64,000 nt of DNA from the NCBI GenBank assembly GCA_963774745.1, contig CAVZGE010000002.1, positions 496,001-560,000 on the forward strand, in the 5' to 3' direction. This document shows, piece after piece, positions 1 to 9,256 of the stretch. This stretch comes from Prado023 sp963774745. Its GTDB lineage: Bacteria > Actinomycetota > Actinomycetes > S36-B12 > CAIYMF01. Each line of letters opens with the position of its first letter. The stretch's first letter is position 1. A model generated the notes under the pieces. It ran no database searches, was not told where the DNA came from, and was given only the letters and a program-made list of their open reading frames with translations. Both the position numbers and the translations under genes were made by a program.

Positions 1-723
1 CCCGTCCATCCAGTGGCTGACCAGCACGCCCCGGGTGGCGGCCAGCACCGGGGGCACGTAGTAGTGGGGGTCGTCGGCGTACGCGGCGGCGAACGCGCGC
101 TGGTGATCGGCCTCGGTCCGGTAGTCCAGCTCCTCACCCAGGCGCGTGCGCAGCTCGGCCACGAGCGGCGGCATGGCCATGCCACGCGCCACCAGGGAGG
201 TCAGGCGCAGGGTGACGGCCAGCGAGCGCACGTCCCCCGCGACCGCCTCGGCGACCCCCGGGTACTGGATCTTGACCGCCACGGGCGTCCCGTCGGACCA
301 CACCGCGCGGTGCACCTGGCCGATGGACGCCGCCGCGGTCGGGTGCTCGTCGAACTCCCGGAATGCGGCGCGCCAGGCATCGCCCAGCTCCGACTCGAGC
401 ACGGGGCGGACCTCGGCGAACGGCAGGCCCGGGTTGTCCTCCTGCAGGGCGCCCAGGGCGTGCTGCCAGGAGTCGTCCGGGTCGGAGGGGAACAGGGCGT
501 CGACGGTCGAGAGCAGCTGCCCGAGCTTGAGCGCGCCGCCCTTGAGCTGCCCGAGAGTCGCCCTGGTGTCGGCTGCCGTGGCGGTGCGCGCCCGCTCGCG
601 CAGCACCGCACGATCCTGGCCGAGGATCCCCTTGGCCTGGATCGACACCGCACGACCGACCGCTCGGACCGGCAGGCCGGCCAGCGTGGCACTGCGGCGG
701 ATCCGAGAGGTGGTCACCGGCAT
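1..723 (-). CDS. ABC1/AarF (UbiB-like) atypical kinase, 3' end cut by window
   Basis: An ABC1/ADCK/UbiB family protein, an atypical kinase-like ATPase linked in other organisms to quinone or lipid homeostasis. The first 241 residues are present and the C-terminal half lies beyond the left edge. The family signature KxGQ is seen as KGGALKLGQ (residues 61-69). The Ala-rich loop AAASIGQVHRA ends near residue 140, followed by the VAVKIQYPG strand with the ATP-site Lys at about 151, and an EELDYRTEA segment near 198. The start ATG (723) is preceded by GATACT with a 6-nt gap, which fits the leaderless pattern seen at other genes here. The family is certain; the substrate is unknown. Confidence 0.85.
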   Translation of the reverse strand, partial: MPVTTSRIRRSATLAGLPVRAVGRAVSIQAKGILGQDRAVLRERARTATAADTRATLGQLKGGALKLGQLLSTVDALFPSDPDDSWQHALGALQEDNPGLPFAEVRPVLESELGDAWRAAFREFDEHPTAAASIGQVHRAVWSDGTPVAVKIQYPGVAEAVAGDVRSLAVTLRLTSLVARGMAMPPLVAELRTRLGEELDYRTEADHQRAFAAAYADDPHYYVPPVLAATRGVLVSHWMDG

Positions 724-773
724 GCGACCAGTATCCGGCCCGGGGTCGAGGGCCGGTCAGGTGGCCGGTGGCC

Positions 774-801
774 GGTGAGCGGTGAGCGGTGAGCGGTAGC
801 C
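774..801. repeat. Short tandem GGTGAGC repeat
   Basis: Three exact tandem copies of GGTGAGC (774-794) and a degenerate fourth copy lie just upstream of the UbiB-like gene. They belong to a G/T-rich low-complexity stretch that continues to about 860. No gene is seen in 724-874. Confidence 0.6.
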
Positions 802-874
802 GGTGCGCAGGTGCGCCGGCGGGCAGGTGGGCTGGTGGGTCGGTGCTGGGGGCGTCAGCTGGGCTGTCGGTCGC

Positions 875-2092
875 TCAGCCGAACGACTGGCCCTCGCCGC
901 GGTAGGTCAGGGCCTGGCCGACGACGCGGTCGCCGTCCACCAGGTGGAACCGGGGGAATCGCTCGGCGAGCTCACCGGCCTTCGCATGGCGCATCCAGAC
1001 GAGCTCGCCGATCCGCAGCCGGTCGGCAGCCCGCCCGTGCACCGGGGTCTGCACCTCGCCGGCGCCCTCGGTGCCGCTCAACGCGAGGCCCTCGGGGAGG
1101 TGGACCATGGGCAGCCGTTGGGCATCCGCAGGCCCGGAGGCGAGGTAGCCCCCGCTGAAGAGCGTGGCCCAGCCGGGCGCGGGCCGCCGGACCACCGGAA
1201 GGGCGAACAGTGCGGCGGGGCGGGGATGGAACGCGGAGTAGGTGTCGAACAGGTGCGGCCCGAACACCCCGCTGCCGGCGGCGACCTCGGTGATGGCAGC
1301 CTCGGAGCTGGTGCCCTCGAGGCTGCCGGTGCCGCCACCGTTGACGAACCGGAGGTCGGCGACGTCGCGGACGGCGGCCACCACCTCGGCCCGCCGGTGC
1401 GCGAGCTCGGCCGCCGAGCGGGACTGCATCGCCCGGATCGCAGCCCCCTTCGCCCGAGCGCCGGGTGGCCGGTCGCCGACACCGGCGATCTGCGCCTCGT
1501 AGGCCATCAGCCCGTCCAGGCGCAGCCCGGGGCGGCCGACGATCTCCCGGGCCAGCGCGGCGGCCTGTTCCGCGGTGCGGACGGGGGAGCGACGGACACC
1601 GAGGTGCAGTCGAGCCGAACCGCGTGGCCGGTAGGAGGCGTCGACGTCGATCGCCACCTTGATGGGCGCGGTGGCCCGTGCCGACGCGCGGCCGGCGGCG
1701 GACTCGATGAGGTCCAGGTGCTCGACGCAGTCCACCATCAGGGTGATGGCGGCCGCGGCCCGCTCGTCCTCGGCCAGGTCGGCGACTGCCGCCGCGTCCA
1801 CGGTCGGGTAGGCCACGACGATGTCGTCCGACGACCCGGCCCGGACCAGGAACAGCGCCTCGGGCAGGGAGTACCCCAGCAGCCCCGAGTACCCCGGCAT
1901 GGCAACGACCTGCTCGATCACCGAGCGGACGCGCAGGCTCTTGGTCGCCAGCCGGATCGGGGTGCCGTGAGCCCGGCGGACGAGGTCGGCGGCGTTGGCC
2001 TGGACGGCCACCACATCGAGGATGGCCAGCGGGGCGGCCAGCCCGCTGACCGCGGCGTCGTAGCGCGCCTTCACCGCGGCGGGATCCTCCAC
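875..2092 (-). CDS. D-threonine aldolase / D-serine deaminase-like PLP enzyme (alanine racemase fold)
   Basis: A fold-type III PLP enzyme of about 405 residues, in the group that includes D-threonine aldolase and DSD1-type D-serine dehydratase. The N-terminal barrel has the PLP lysine in PIRLATKS (Lys about 51). A glycine-rich phosphate-binding loop, FVNGGGTGSLEGT, lies in the middle. A C-terminal beta domain carries MRHAKAGE, the place where family members bind a metal. GTG at 2092 was chosen because TAGGGT sits 7 nt upstream; GTG at 2101 is the alternative. It is divergent from the FAD oxidase with only 24 nt between starts, so the two promoters must overlap. The exact D-amino-acid substrate cannot be read from sequence. 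Confidence 0.75.
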   Translation of the reverse strand: MEDPAAVKARYDAAVSGLAAPLAILDVVAVQANAADLVRRAHGTPIRLATKSLRVRSVIEQVVAMPGYSGLLGYSLPEALFLVRAGSSDDIVVAYPTVDAAAVADLAEDERAAAAITLMVDCVEHLDLIESAAGRASARATAPIKVAIDVDASYRPRGSARLHLGVRRSPVRTAEQAAALAREIVGRPGLRLDGLMAYEAQIAGVGDRPPGARAKGAAIRAMQSRSAAELAHRRAEVVAAVRDVADLRFVNGGGTGSLEGTSSEAAITEVAAGSGVFGPHLFDTYSAFHPRPAALFALPVVRRPAPGWATLFSGGYLASGPADAQRLPMVHLPEGLALSGTEGAGEVQTPVHGRAADRLRIGELVWMRHAKAGELAERFPRFHLVDGDRVVGQALTYRGEGQSFG

Positions 2093-2116
2093 GCGCCGCA
2101 CCCTACCCGTGGCAGC

Positions 2117-3428
2117 ATGACCGCCGTGGAGATCGAGGGCACGCGCAACTGGTCGGGGAACGTCTCGTGGGCGCCGGTGGAGGTCATCCGGCCCGCCGGG
2201 CTCGACGACCTGCGGCACGCGCTCGCCCGCGCCCGAGCGGCCGGGCGCAGCGTCCGGCCCAGCCGGGTCGCGGCACTCGTTCACGCCCCTGTGCGCCACG
2301 GACGGGGTCAGCCTCGACCTCGGCGCGTTCAGCGGGATCGACTCGATCGACGGCGACGTCGTCAGCGTCGGCGCCGGCACCCCGCTGCACGAGCTGAACG
2401 TGCTGCTCGACGGGATCGGTCGTGCGGTGGCCAACCTCGGCGACATCGACCGGCAGACCATCTCCGGGGCGATCAGCACCGGCACCCACGGCACGGGCGC
2501 AGCGTTCGGTGGGCTGGCCGCCCAGGTCGAGGCGTTCACGCTGGTGACCGCCGCCGGCGACCAGGTGCGCTGTTCGGCGGACGTCGAGCCCGACCTGTTC
2601 CGCGCGGCGCTCGTCGGGCTCGGGGCGTTCGGCGTGGTCACCGAGATCGCCCTGCGGACCGTGCCCGCGTTCGGCCTGCACCAGGTCGTGGCTCCCGACT
2701 CCTTCGCCCGGATCATGGACGAGCTGCCCGCGCGGCTGATGGCCGACCACTTCGAGTTCTTCTGGTTCCCCCTCAGCGACGTCGCCCAGGGCAAGTCCGC
2801 GCGCCGGATGGGTCCCGGCGAGCCGACCGCACCCCTGTCTGCCGCCCGGCACTACGTCGAGGACGTGCTCGTGGAGAACGCCGCGCTGGCCACGATGTGC
2901 CGGATCGCCCGGCGTCGGCCCGAGCAGCTGCCGCGCCTGCACCGGTTGGTCGGTCGGGTCATGAGCCGTCGGGAGTCCTCCGACGCGTCGTTCCGGATGT
3001 TCGCCACCACCCGCAGCGTCAGGTTCCTGGAGAGCGAGTACGCGATCCCGCGGGCCGCACTGGCCGACGTCCTGGCGGCGGTGGGCGACCTCGCGCGGGG
3101 GCTTCCCGTGGGGCCGGCGTTCCCGGTGGAGGTCCGCTTCGCTGCCGCCGATGACATCTGGCTGTCCACGGGCCACGAGCGCGAGAACGCGTACGTGGCG
3201 ATCCACCAGTACGTGGGGATGCCCCACGAGGAGTACTTCGCGGAGTTCGCGCGGATCTGTGCTGCAGTGGCCGGGCGCCCGCACTGGGGCAAGATGCATC
3301 CGCTGGGCGCCGCCGAGCTCGCGCCGCTGTACCCGCGGTTCGCCGATGCGGCGGCCCTGCGCCGGGATCTCGACCCCGCCGGGCTGTTCCTCAACGACCA
3401 CCTGCGCCAGGTGTTCGGCGAGGCCTGA
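2117..3428 (+). pseudogene. FAD-linked sugar-lactone oxidase (D-arabinono-1,4-lactone/L-gulonolactone oxidase family), one frameshift
   Basis: A VAO-fold flavoprotein of the aldonolactone oxidase group. The N-terminus (MTAVEIEGTRNWSGNV) reads from 2117. Between about 2261 and 2270 the frame must move by one base to continue as GSRHSFTPL, the family's GxGHSF flavin-attachment loop; removing one C of the CC at 2263-2264 restores it. Downstream the FAD-binding motif ISTGTHGTGAAFGG is intact. The protein ends with the ALO-type tail DPAGLFLNDHLRQVFG. The restored protein would be about 436 residues, which is normal for the family. Because only one base is wrong and all motifs survive, a sequencing or assembly error is at least as likely as true inactivation. 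Confidence 0.8.
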
Positions 3429-3447
3429 GCGGCACCTCGCGGGCGGC

Positions 3448-4377
3448 TCAGCCGAGCTGGCGCTCCACCTCGGCCAGGATCTCATCGCAGAGCAGGTGCG
3501 TGGCCAGGGCATCGCCGCCGTCGAGCACCTCACCTCGGCGCACCGAGTCCAGCAGCTGATCGACCATCGCGGTGAACCCCCGCTGCTGCGCCACCGAGGC
3601 CCAGTTGTCCGGCTGCCGATGCTCTGCCGCGCCGCCCACCCGGTCGGTCACGTCCACCAGGTCCGTGACCCGCCGGAGGCGCCCGGGAGCCATCGCCTCG
3701 AGGATCTCGATGGTCTGGCCGCTGTCGCGGTCCATGATCCCCACGCCCAGGCGCGCGTCCTGGCGCAGCGTGATGGCCACCCGCGCCAGCGTGCCGTCAG
3801 CACCCGCCCGGGCCACGACCTGCACGTCGTCCGGGTGCGGCGCCACGAGGAACCGCAGGGTGTCGACGACGTGGACGAAGTCGTCGAACACCACGACCCG
3901 CGGGTCGTCGGCGAGGCCGATGCGGTTCTTGGTCAGGACGACCGTGTCCAGCCCGGACCATCGCGAGACCTCGGCGTAGGCGGGCGCGAACCGCCGGTTG
4001 AAGCAGACCGCCAACGAGACGCCTGCGGCCCGTGCCCGGGTGACGACCGCGTCGGCCTCGAGCGCCGTGAGCGCCAGCGGCTTGTCGATGAAGGCCGGGA
4101 TCCCGGCGTCGATCAGGCTCACGGCGATCGCCGGATGTGCCGCGGTGGCGGCGTGCACGAACCCGGCGTCCAGGTGTCGCCCCGAGGCCAGGGCATCGGC
4201 GACCGTCGCGAATCCCTCAGCGATGCGCCAGGTCGACTGCAGCGCAGCCAGCCGCTCGGGATCGCGGGTGATCAGCACCGGCTCGACGCCGGGATCGGCG
4301 GCCAGGACCGGCAGGTACGCCTTCGCGGCGATGTCCCCGAGCCCGATGAGTCCCACGCGCAGCTGACGTCCGGTCAT
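3448..4377 (-). CDS. Gfo/Idh/MocA family oxidoreductase
   Basis: A NAD(P)-dependent sugar or polyol dehydrogenase of 309 residues. The N-terminal Rossmann loop is VGLIGLGDIAAKAYLP (residues 8-23). The family's EKP-like motif appears as FIDKPLAL, with the catalytic-site Lys. The C-terminal half has the expected alpha/beta substrate domain with FDDFVHVVDTLRF. The start ATG is preceded by CAGGAT with a 6-nt gap. It converges with the preceding oxidase, with only 19 nt between the two stop codons. Substrate unknown. Confidence 0.85.
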   Translation of the reverse strand: MTGRQLRVGLIGLGDIAAKAYLPVLAADPGVEPVLITRDPERLAALQSTWRIAEGFATVADALASGRHLDAGFVHAATAAHPAIAVSLIDAGIPAFIDKPLALTALEADAVVTRARAAGVSLAVCFNRRFAPAYAEVSRWSGLDTVVLTKNRIGLADDPRVVVFDDFVHVVDTLRFLVAPHPDDVQVVARAGADGTLARVAITLRQDARLGVGIMDRDSGQTIEILEAMAPGRLRRVTDLVDVTDRVGGAAEHRQPDNWASVAQQRGFTAMVDQLLDSVRRGEVLDGGDALATHLLCDEILAEVERQLG

Positions 4378-4520
4378 GCCCCCATCCTGTCGGGGCCTGG
4401 TGCTCGAGGCCTGCCACGGAGCAGGATGGGGTCGGATCGCAGCGCGGCCGGCGGTGGCTGGTCCATCCGAGGAGCCCCGGTCCGATCCCGTTGGGTGCGA
4501 TGGGAGCCGAGGAGGCGGGC

Positions 4521-5119
4521 GTGGCAGAGCATGCGTCGGGGATCGCTGTGGCCCCGGGCCAGCCGGTCATCGGCCTGGACTTCGACGGCGTGCTCAACAT
4601 CACCGCCCGCGGTGACCTGCCCGACGGGTTCGAGCAGCACCTCGTCGAGCTCGATCGGGACAACTGGCCGCACCACCCCTACATCCGTCCGCTTCCTGCG
4701 GGCCGGGGCCGTTCCTGCACAGCGTGGTCGTGAACCGGGCTCACGGCCGGATGGTCCGGGACTGGATCGCGGCGGGGGCGTGCGTCGTCTGGGCCACGAC
4801 CTGGGAGCGCGCCGTCCTGCGCAACGCCCACCTCTGCGACATCCCCGAGCTGCCCGTCCTGGAGATCTCGAGGGTGCTCTCAGGTCAGCTCCCGTTCCGC
4901 ACCGCCGACTGGAAGGTGGCGGGGCTGCAGGCCGCGTTCGCGGGGCACCCGCTGGTGTGGGTCGACGACTTCGGCGCCGATCGCCGGGGCGAGTCCACCT
5001 ACGGGGATCCGCCGGTGCCGATGCTGGTGGTCGCCCCGGACGAGGCTGTCGGCCTCACCCCGGAGCAGTCCGCCGACGTGCTGGCCTTCGTCCGGCGGTG
5101 GGGCTCCACCGGACGCTGA
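4521..5119 (+). pseudogene. HAD-superfamily-like protein, one frameshift
   Basis: About 200 residues with a HAD-type first motif VIGLDFDGVLN near the N-terminus, a second region VVWATTWERAV, and a late acidic motif LVWVDDFGAD. This is the motif order of small HAD hydrolase-like proteins. GTG 4521 was chosen because AGGAGG lies 5 nt upstream. The frame shifts by one base at the GGGG run at 4705-4708: adding one G gives a smooth LPAGRGPFLHSVVVN reading into the downstream frame, which is open to 5119. The lost base is in a homopolymer, so a sequencing error is plausible. No close functional assignment is possible. Confidence 0.6.
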
Positions 5120-5159
5120 CCGGCCGCCGCGGGGATCGGCGGCGCACTACGCTGCGGGG

Positions 5160-5819
5160 ATGGCCCACATCACCGCTGTGTGCGTGCTGCACGCGCTGCT
5201 GCCGGATCCGGCCGACCCCGACGTGATGACCGCGATCGACAAGCGCGCGGTCCCCGGGCCGGTGGTGATCGGCCCCCTCGGGCTCGACGGCGACCGGCAG
5301 GTCGACACCGAGCACCACGGCGGGCTCGACCAGGCTGTCTACCTCTATGCCGATGAGGACGCGGCCTGGTGGGCCGGCGAGCTCGGCCGCGAGGTCCCGC
5401 CCGGGCTGTTCGGGGAGAACCTGCGGACCGCGGGGATCGACCTGAGCGGGACCCGCATCGGCCAGCGGCTGCGCATCGGCGGATCGGGCCTGGTGCTGGA
5501 GGTGACCGCCCCGCGCACCCCGTGCGCGACATTCGGGTGGCGGATGGCCGAGCCGCACTGGGTGAAGCGGTTCACGGCGCGCCGGGCACCGGGGGCCTAC
5601 GCCCGGGTCGTGGAGTCCGGGGTGGTCAGCGTCGGGGACGAGGTCGTCGCCCTGGGCGTCCCCGGGCACGCGGTGACGGTGGCCGACCTGCTCCCGCCGG
5701 TCGAGCCCGGGTCCTTCGAGGGCCTGCTGGCGGCCGAGCGGACGGGCGCCGTCGACCTCAGCGAGCGGCTGCGCACCAAGGCCCTGAAGGCAGCAGGCGG
5801 GAGCGCGCCGTTGCGGTAG
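5160..5819 (+). CDS. MOSC domain protein (YiiM-like)
   Basis: A 219-residue MOSC-domain protein, related to the C-terminal domain of molybdenum cofactor sulfurases and to YiiM (6-N-hydroxylaminopurine detoxification in E. coli). Visible features are the HHGGLDQAVYLY motif, GLFGENLRT, and the conserved cysteine in PRTPCATFG, the expected sulfur or cofactor ligand. TACGCT lies 6 nt before the ATG and no Shine-Dalgarno is seen. The stop codon lies inside a 41-bp palindromic repeat shared with two other places in the window. Family assignment is firm; the reaction is inferred. Confidence 0.85.
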   Translation: MAHITAVCVLHALLPDPADPDVMTAIDKRAVPGPVVIGPLGLDGDRQVDTEHHGGLDQAVYLYADEDAAWWAGELGREVPPGLFGENLRTAGIDLSGTRIGQRLRIGGSGLVLEVTAPRTPCATFGWRMAEPHWVKRFTARRAPGAYARVVESGVVSVGDEVVALGVPGHAVTVADLLPPVEPGSFEGLLAAERTGAVDLSERLRTKALKAAGGSAPLR

Positions 5820-5855
5820 TCGATTCGGTCGATTGGACCGACCGAATCGACTGCC
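5815..5855. repeat. 41-bp palindromic repeat, copy 1 (probable bidirectional terminator)
   Basis: Near-perfect inverted repeat with arms AGTCGATTCGGTC and GACCGAATCGACT. It has the same length as copies at 8402 and 53700, with substitutions only. It contains the stop codon of the MOSC gene and separates two convergent genes. Confidence 0.7.
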
Positions 5856-5875
5856 GCAGACGATGTGCGCCGCCG

Positions 5876-6586
5876 CTACTGCCGCGCTGGGCCGCCGCGG
5901 CGCGACCACCACAGGGCCGCCTGGACCCGGTCGGTGACCCCGATCTGGGCGAAGATGCTGGTCAGGTGGGCCTTGACGGTCTTCTCGGCGATCCCGAGCC
6001 GACGCGCGATGAGCCGGTTGCTCAGGCCCTCGCCGATCAGCGCCAGCACCTCCCACTCGCGGGCGGTCAGGGATGGTGCCTCCGCCTCCCCGGGCGGTGC
6101 CGCGGCCGCGCCGGATCGGCCCCCGCCGGGCGCGGCCGGGTCCTGGCGCCGCTCGATCAGGGCCAGCGCGGCACGTGGGTCGAGCGGCGCCTCCCCGCGC
6201 GCGGCGCTGCGCACTGCGTCGGCCAGGGCTCCCGGGTCGGCGTCCTTGAGCATGAATCCCACGGCGCCGGCGTCGATCGCCGCGGTCACGTGGTCGCGGT
6301 CGGCGAAGGTGGTCAGGACGACCACCCGGACAGCAGGGTGGTCGGCGGTCAGCCGGGCGGTGGCCTCGACCCCGTCCATCCCCGGCATCGAGAGGTCCAT
6401 CAGCACGACGTCGGGTGAGGTGCGCGCGACGGCATCGACCGCGCCGGCCCCGTCGGCGGCCTCCCCGACGACGTCGATCCCGGCCGCCCGACCCAGGAGC
6501 ATCCTCAGGCCGGCCCGGACCACCTCGTGGTCGTCGACCACGAGGACGCGGATCGCGACCTTCCCGGGGTCCGGTCCGTCGGTCAT
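5876..6586 (-). CDS. Two-component response regulator, NarL/FixJ (LuxR-HTH) family
   Basis: 236 residues. The receiver domain (about 10-125) has the acidic pair VVDDH, the phosphoacceptor Asp in VLMDLSMPGMDG (about 64), and the Lys of FMLKDAD. After a Gly/Ala/Pro linker (about 145-165) comes a LuxR-type HTH: LTAREWEVLALIGEGLSNRL then IAEKTVKAHLTSIF. The start ATG overlaps the stop of the upstream histidine kinase gene (ATGA), so the two are one transcript. Such pairs usually report on envelope or redox signals, but the stimulus is not visible. Confidence 0.92.
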   Translation of the reverse strand: MTDGPDPGKVAIRVLVVDDHEVVRAGLRMLLGRAAGIDVVGEAADGAGAVDAVARTSPDVVLMDLSMPGMDGVEATARLTADHPAVRVVVLTTFADRDHVTAAIDAGAVGFMLKDADPGALADAVRSAARGEAPLDPRAALALIERRQDPAAPGGGRSGAAAAPPGEAEAPSLTAREWEVLALIGEGLSNRLIARRLGIAEKTVKAHLTSIFAQIGVTDRVQAALWWSRRGGPARQ

Positions 6587-7846
6587 CGTGGCACCACCAT
6601 CGCGACGGTCGTCCCCGAGCCGGGCGCTGAGTCGATCGTGAGCGTGCCGCCCAGCGCGTGCGCGAGGTCGGCCAGCAGGCGCAGGCCCACGTGCCCGGCT
6701 TCGACTCTGCCCGGGTCGAACCCGGCACCGTCGTCGGTGATCGTCACGACGACGGTGCCGGGCGAGGTGGACTCCACCTGCACCACCGCATGCGCGGCCC
6801 GCGCGTGGCGCCGGACGTTCGACAGCGCCTCGCGGATCGCGCGGTACACCGCCTCCTGTGTGCGCTCGGGCAGCTCGATGGTCGGGTCGATCCGGATGTC
6901 GACGTCGACGTCGACCGGCCCCGCGGCGACCAGGTCGGCCACCGCGCCGGCCAGGCCGACCTGGCGCAGGTTGGGCGGGTAGATCTCGACCAGCAGGGAG
7001 CGCAGGCTGCGGATGCTGCGCCGCGTGGAGGTGGCGGCCGCGACCGAGCTCCTGGGCGTGCGGCGCATCCGCGTCGGCCAGGGCGTCCAGGGAGTAGGTG
7101 ACGCCGACGAGGTCCTGGACCACGCCGTCGTGCAGGTCGGCCGCGATCGTGCGCCGCTCGTGGTCCGAGGCGGCCAGGGACTGGGCGAGCAGTCGCTCAC
7201 GCTCCTCCTGGCTGCGCTGCAGCCGTCGCGCCAGGCGCCAGCTGAGCAGCGCCTGCACGACCCCGAACAGCGCCAGGCCGCCGAGCACCACCGGGGCGAA
7301 CGCGCGCAGGATCCGTTGCGTGGCCGCATCGATCCCGGCGGTGGACTGGTAGGTCTCGAACAGCAGCCGGCCACCGTCCGGGTCCTCGATCGCGACGTAC
7401 ACCTCGAGCAGCGCCTCGAAGTCGGCCTGGTCCGCGTTCTCCTCCTTGGACAGGTCCGAGAGCTCCGCGCTCGACGTGCCGGTGGCCAGCACCTCCCGCT
7501 GGTCGTCGGCGAGCGGGAACTGGGTGCCGATGCCCTCGAGATCGTCGGCGTACAGGATCGTCCCGTCGTCGCGCCACACCTTGGCGGCCACGATCTGGTC
7601 GCTGAGCACCGAGGCGCCGACGACCGTGTCGAACTGGTCGATGGCCTGCGGATCGCCTGCGACCAGCCCCGCGGTCACTGCCGGCTCGATGACGGCGCGG
7701 GCCAGCATCTCGGTGGCCTGCTCGGCCTGGTGGACGGCCTCGTCGGTGGCCACGGCTCGGGCGGTCCAGAAGCCACCGAGGCCGATGCAGGCGGCAGCGA
7801 CCGTGCTCAGCAGTGCGGAGACGGCGACCTCGCGTCGGACGGTCAC
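6583..7846 (-). pseudogene. NarL-partner sensor histidine kinase, one frameshift
   Basis: Membrane sensor with a first TM segment (about residues 8-28), an extracytoplasmic domain of about 140 residues, a second TM segment, then a HisKA_3 dimerisation region with the phospho-His in TIAADLHDGVVQDLVG. The HATPase region (REALSNVRRHARA, then DDGAGFDPG) reads in the next frame. The shift is at about 7044-7048; dropping one C of the CC at 7044-7045 gives QELVAAATSTRRSIRSLRSL and restores one protein of about 420 residues. GTG 7846 is preceded by CACAAT with a 6-nt gap. All catalytic motifs survive, so this may be a sequencing error rather than a dead gene. Confidence 0.8.
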
Positions 7847-7890
7847 GCGCCCATTGTGGACGCGTGACCGTCCGGCGGGGGCAGTCACTC

Positions 7891-8292
7891 CTAGATGGTC
7901 AACGAGGCGCGGCACACCTCACCGGTGCGCGCGTTGCGGGCGGTGGCTGAGATCCGCTGGCTCCCACCGGTGTCCGACGTCCGCCTCTCGACGCTGAACG
8001 AGCCGCTGGGGGCCTGGGTCGTGCGCTTGCCGGAGGCGAAGACCGATCCGTTGGAGCGCAGGGTCCAGGTCCAGCTCTGCCCGACCCGGTTGGAGTCGAT
8101 CTCGAGCTCGACCTCCAGCTGGCCGTCGTCGGGCTTCGCCTTGAGCTTCCAGTCCGCGCGGCTGGAGCAGTCGCCTCGGACGATGACCCGGCCGTCGCCG
8201 TCCTTGGCCGATGCGGGTGCGGTGGCGCTCAGCCCGCCGATCATCAGGGCGGCGAGTGCGGCGGAGCCGAGGCGGCGGGTGGTGGTGTTCAT
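7891..8292 (-). CDS. Small secreted protein of unknown function
   Basis: 133 residues. A clear Sec signal peptide (RR then a hydrophobic stretch, cleavage after APASA, about residue 28) precedes a mature, polar, beta-rich domain of about 105 residues. It has two cysteines, in GDCSSRADW and GEVCRASL, that could form one disulfide. AGGAGG is well placed before the ATG. No family was recognised; the mature part resembles small immunoglobulin-like extracellular domains only in composition. It stands alone between the sensor kinase and a 41-bp palindrome. Confidence 0.7.
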   Translation of the reverse strand: MNTTTRRLGSAALAALMIGGLSATAPASAKDGDGRVIVRGDCSSRADWKLKAKPDDGQLEVELEIDSNRVGQSWTWTLRSNGSVFASGKRTTQAPSGSFSVERRTSDTGGSQRISATARNARTGEVCRASLTI

Positions 8293-8401
8293 GCGAGGTT
8301 CCTCCTGGTGGTGGGGTGGTGCCTCGAGTCTGTGGTGGCGCAGGTCTGGTGCACCATCGGACCTTGGTCGTAGGACTCCTGCGTCCGGGCTGGCAGGAGC
8401 T

Positions 8402-8442
8402 GGTGGTCGATCCGGGCGGTTCAAGCGACCAGATCGACCACC
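8402..8442. repeat. 41-bp palindromic repeat, copy 2
   Basis: Outer arms GGTGGTCGATC and GATCGACCACC pair perfectly. It aligns base for base without gaps to the copies at 5815 and 53700. It lies just beyond the 3' end of the polyphosphate glucokinase gene and upstream of the secreted-protein gene. Confidence 0.65.
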
Positions 8443-8461
8443 AGATGGGGCTCTGCCCGGG

Positions 8462-9256
8462 TCAGCCCTCGCCGGGGCCGTCGCGGAGGTGGTCCTCGGG
8501 GTGGCTGACGCTGCCGTGGCCGAGCTCCCAGAGCCGGATGCCCCCGGAGATGCCCGCCTCGTTGGGCACGATCGTGACGTCGTCGCCGAGGTCGAGGGTG
8601 AGGCGCTGGGCGTTCCCGCCGCCGACGTAGAGCCGGTCCCACACGAACATCGGGCGCAGCCCGTCAACCGCCTTGCGCACCCGCCGGGACCAACGCTTGG
8701 CGCCCAGCTCCCGGCGCGCGCGGTCGCCGACCCACTCGTCGTAGATCGCGCCCTTGCGGACCGGTGAGCGCGAGAGCTCGATCTTGGGCGCGAGGCTCCC
8801 GTCGTCGAACACCGCGCAGCCGAGCCCGGTGCCCAGCGTGAACACCACCTCGAGGCCCTCACCGGACACGACGGCCGCACCGTGGACCTCGGCGTCGTTG
8901 ACCACGCGGGTCGGGATCCCCAGTCCGCGGGCCAGCGCGGTCTGGGCATCGAAGTGGTCCCACGCCCGCTCGAGCTCGGGATCCACGGGGGAGAACGGTC
9001 CGTTCGTCGTGATGTAGTGCGGTGTCGTGATGACCCGGCCGTGCCGGATCATCCCGGGGACGCCCACGGTGGCACGGTCGGCGGGGGGCAGGTCCTCGGC
9101 CAGCTGGCAGAGGACCTCGACGAACCGCTCAGGTGTCATCGGGTAGGGCGTGGGGACCCGGACCCGGTCGGCGACCATCGCCCCGTCGTGATCCAGGACC
9201 GAGCCCTTCAGCCCGCTCCCGCCGCAGTCGATGGCCAGTGTCCGCTCGAGTTCCAC
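8462..9256 (-). CDS. ppgK: Polyphosphate glucokinase (ROK family)
   Basis: Phosphorylates glucose, using polyphosphate (and usually ATP) as donor. At 264 residues it has the length of actinobacterial PPGK. The ROK/actin-fold phosphate-1 loop is LAIDCGGSGLKGS (residues 7-19), PGMIRHGRV follows in the middle, and the phosphate-2 loop is VVFTLGTGLGCAV. YVGGGNAQRL and NEAGISGGIRLWE close the C-terminal domain. Plain ROK sugar kinases usually carry a Cys-rich zinc motif, which is absent here. That absence and the NDAEVHGAA segment favour PPGK. GTG 9256 is preceded by CACGCT with a 7-nt gap. Confidence 0.85.
   Translation of the reverse strand: MELERTLAIDCGGSGLKGSVLDHDGAMVADRVRVPTPYPMTPERFVEVLCQLAEDLPPADRATVGVPGMIRHGRVITTPHYITTNGPFSPVDPELERAWDHFDAQTALARGLGIPTRVVNDAEVHGAAVVSGEGLEVVFTLGTGLGCAVFDDGSLAPKIELSRSPVRKGAIYDEWVGDRARRELGAKRWSRRVRKAVDGLRPMFVWDRLYVGGGNAQRLTLDLGDDVTIVPNEAGISGGIRLWELGHGSVSHPEDHLRDGPGEG

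Noticed and set aside
803..3154. A 783-codon plus-strand frame antisense to the PLP enzyme
   Set aside because: Its first 430 codons are the shadow of the aldolase-like gene. Only the part from 2117 is real, and that part belongs to the oxidase.
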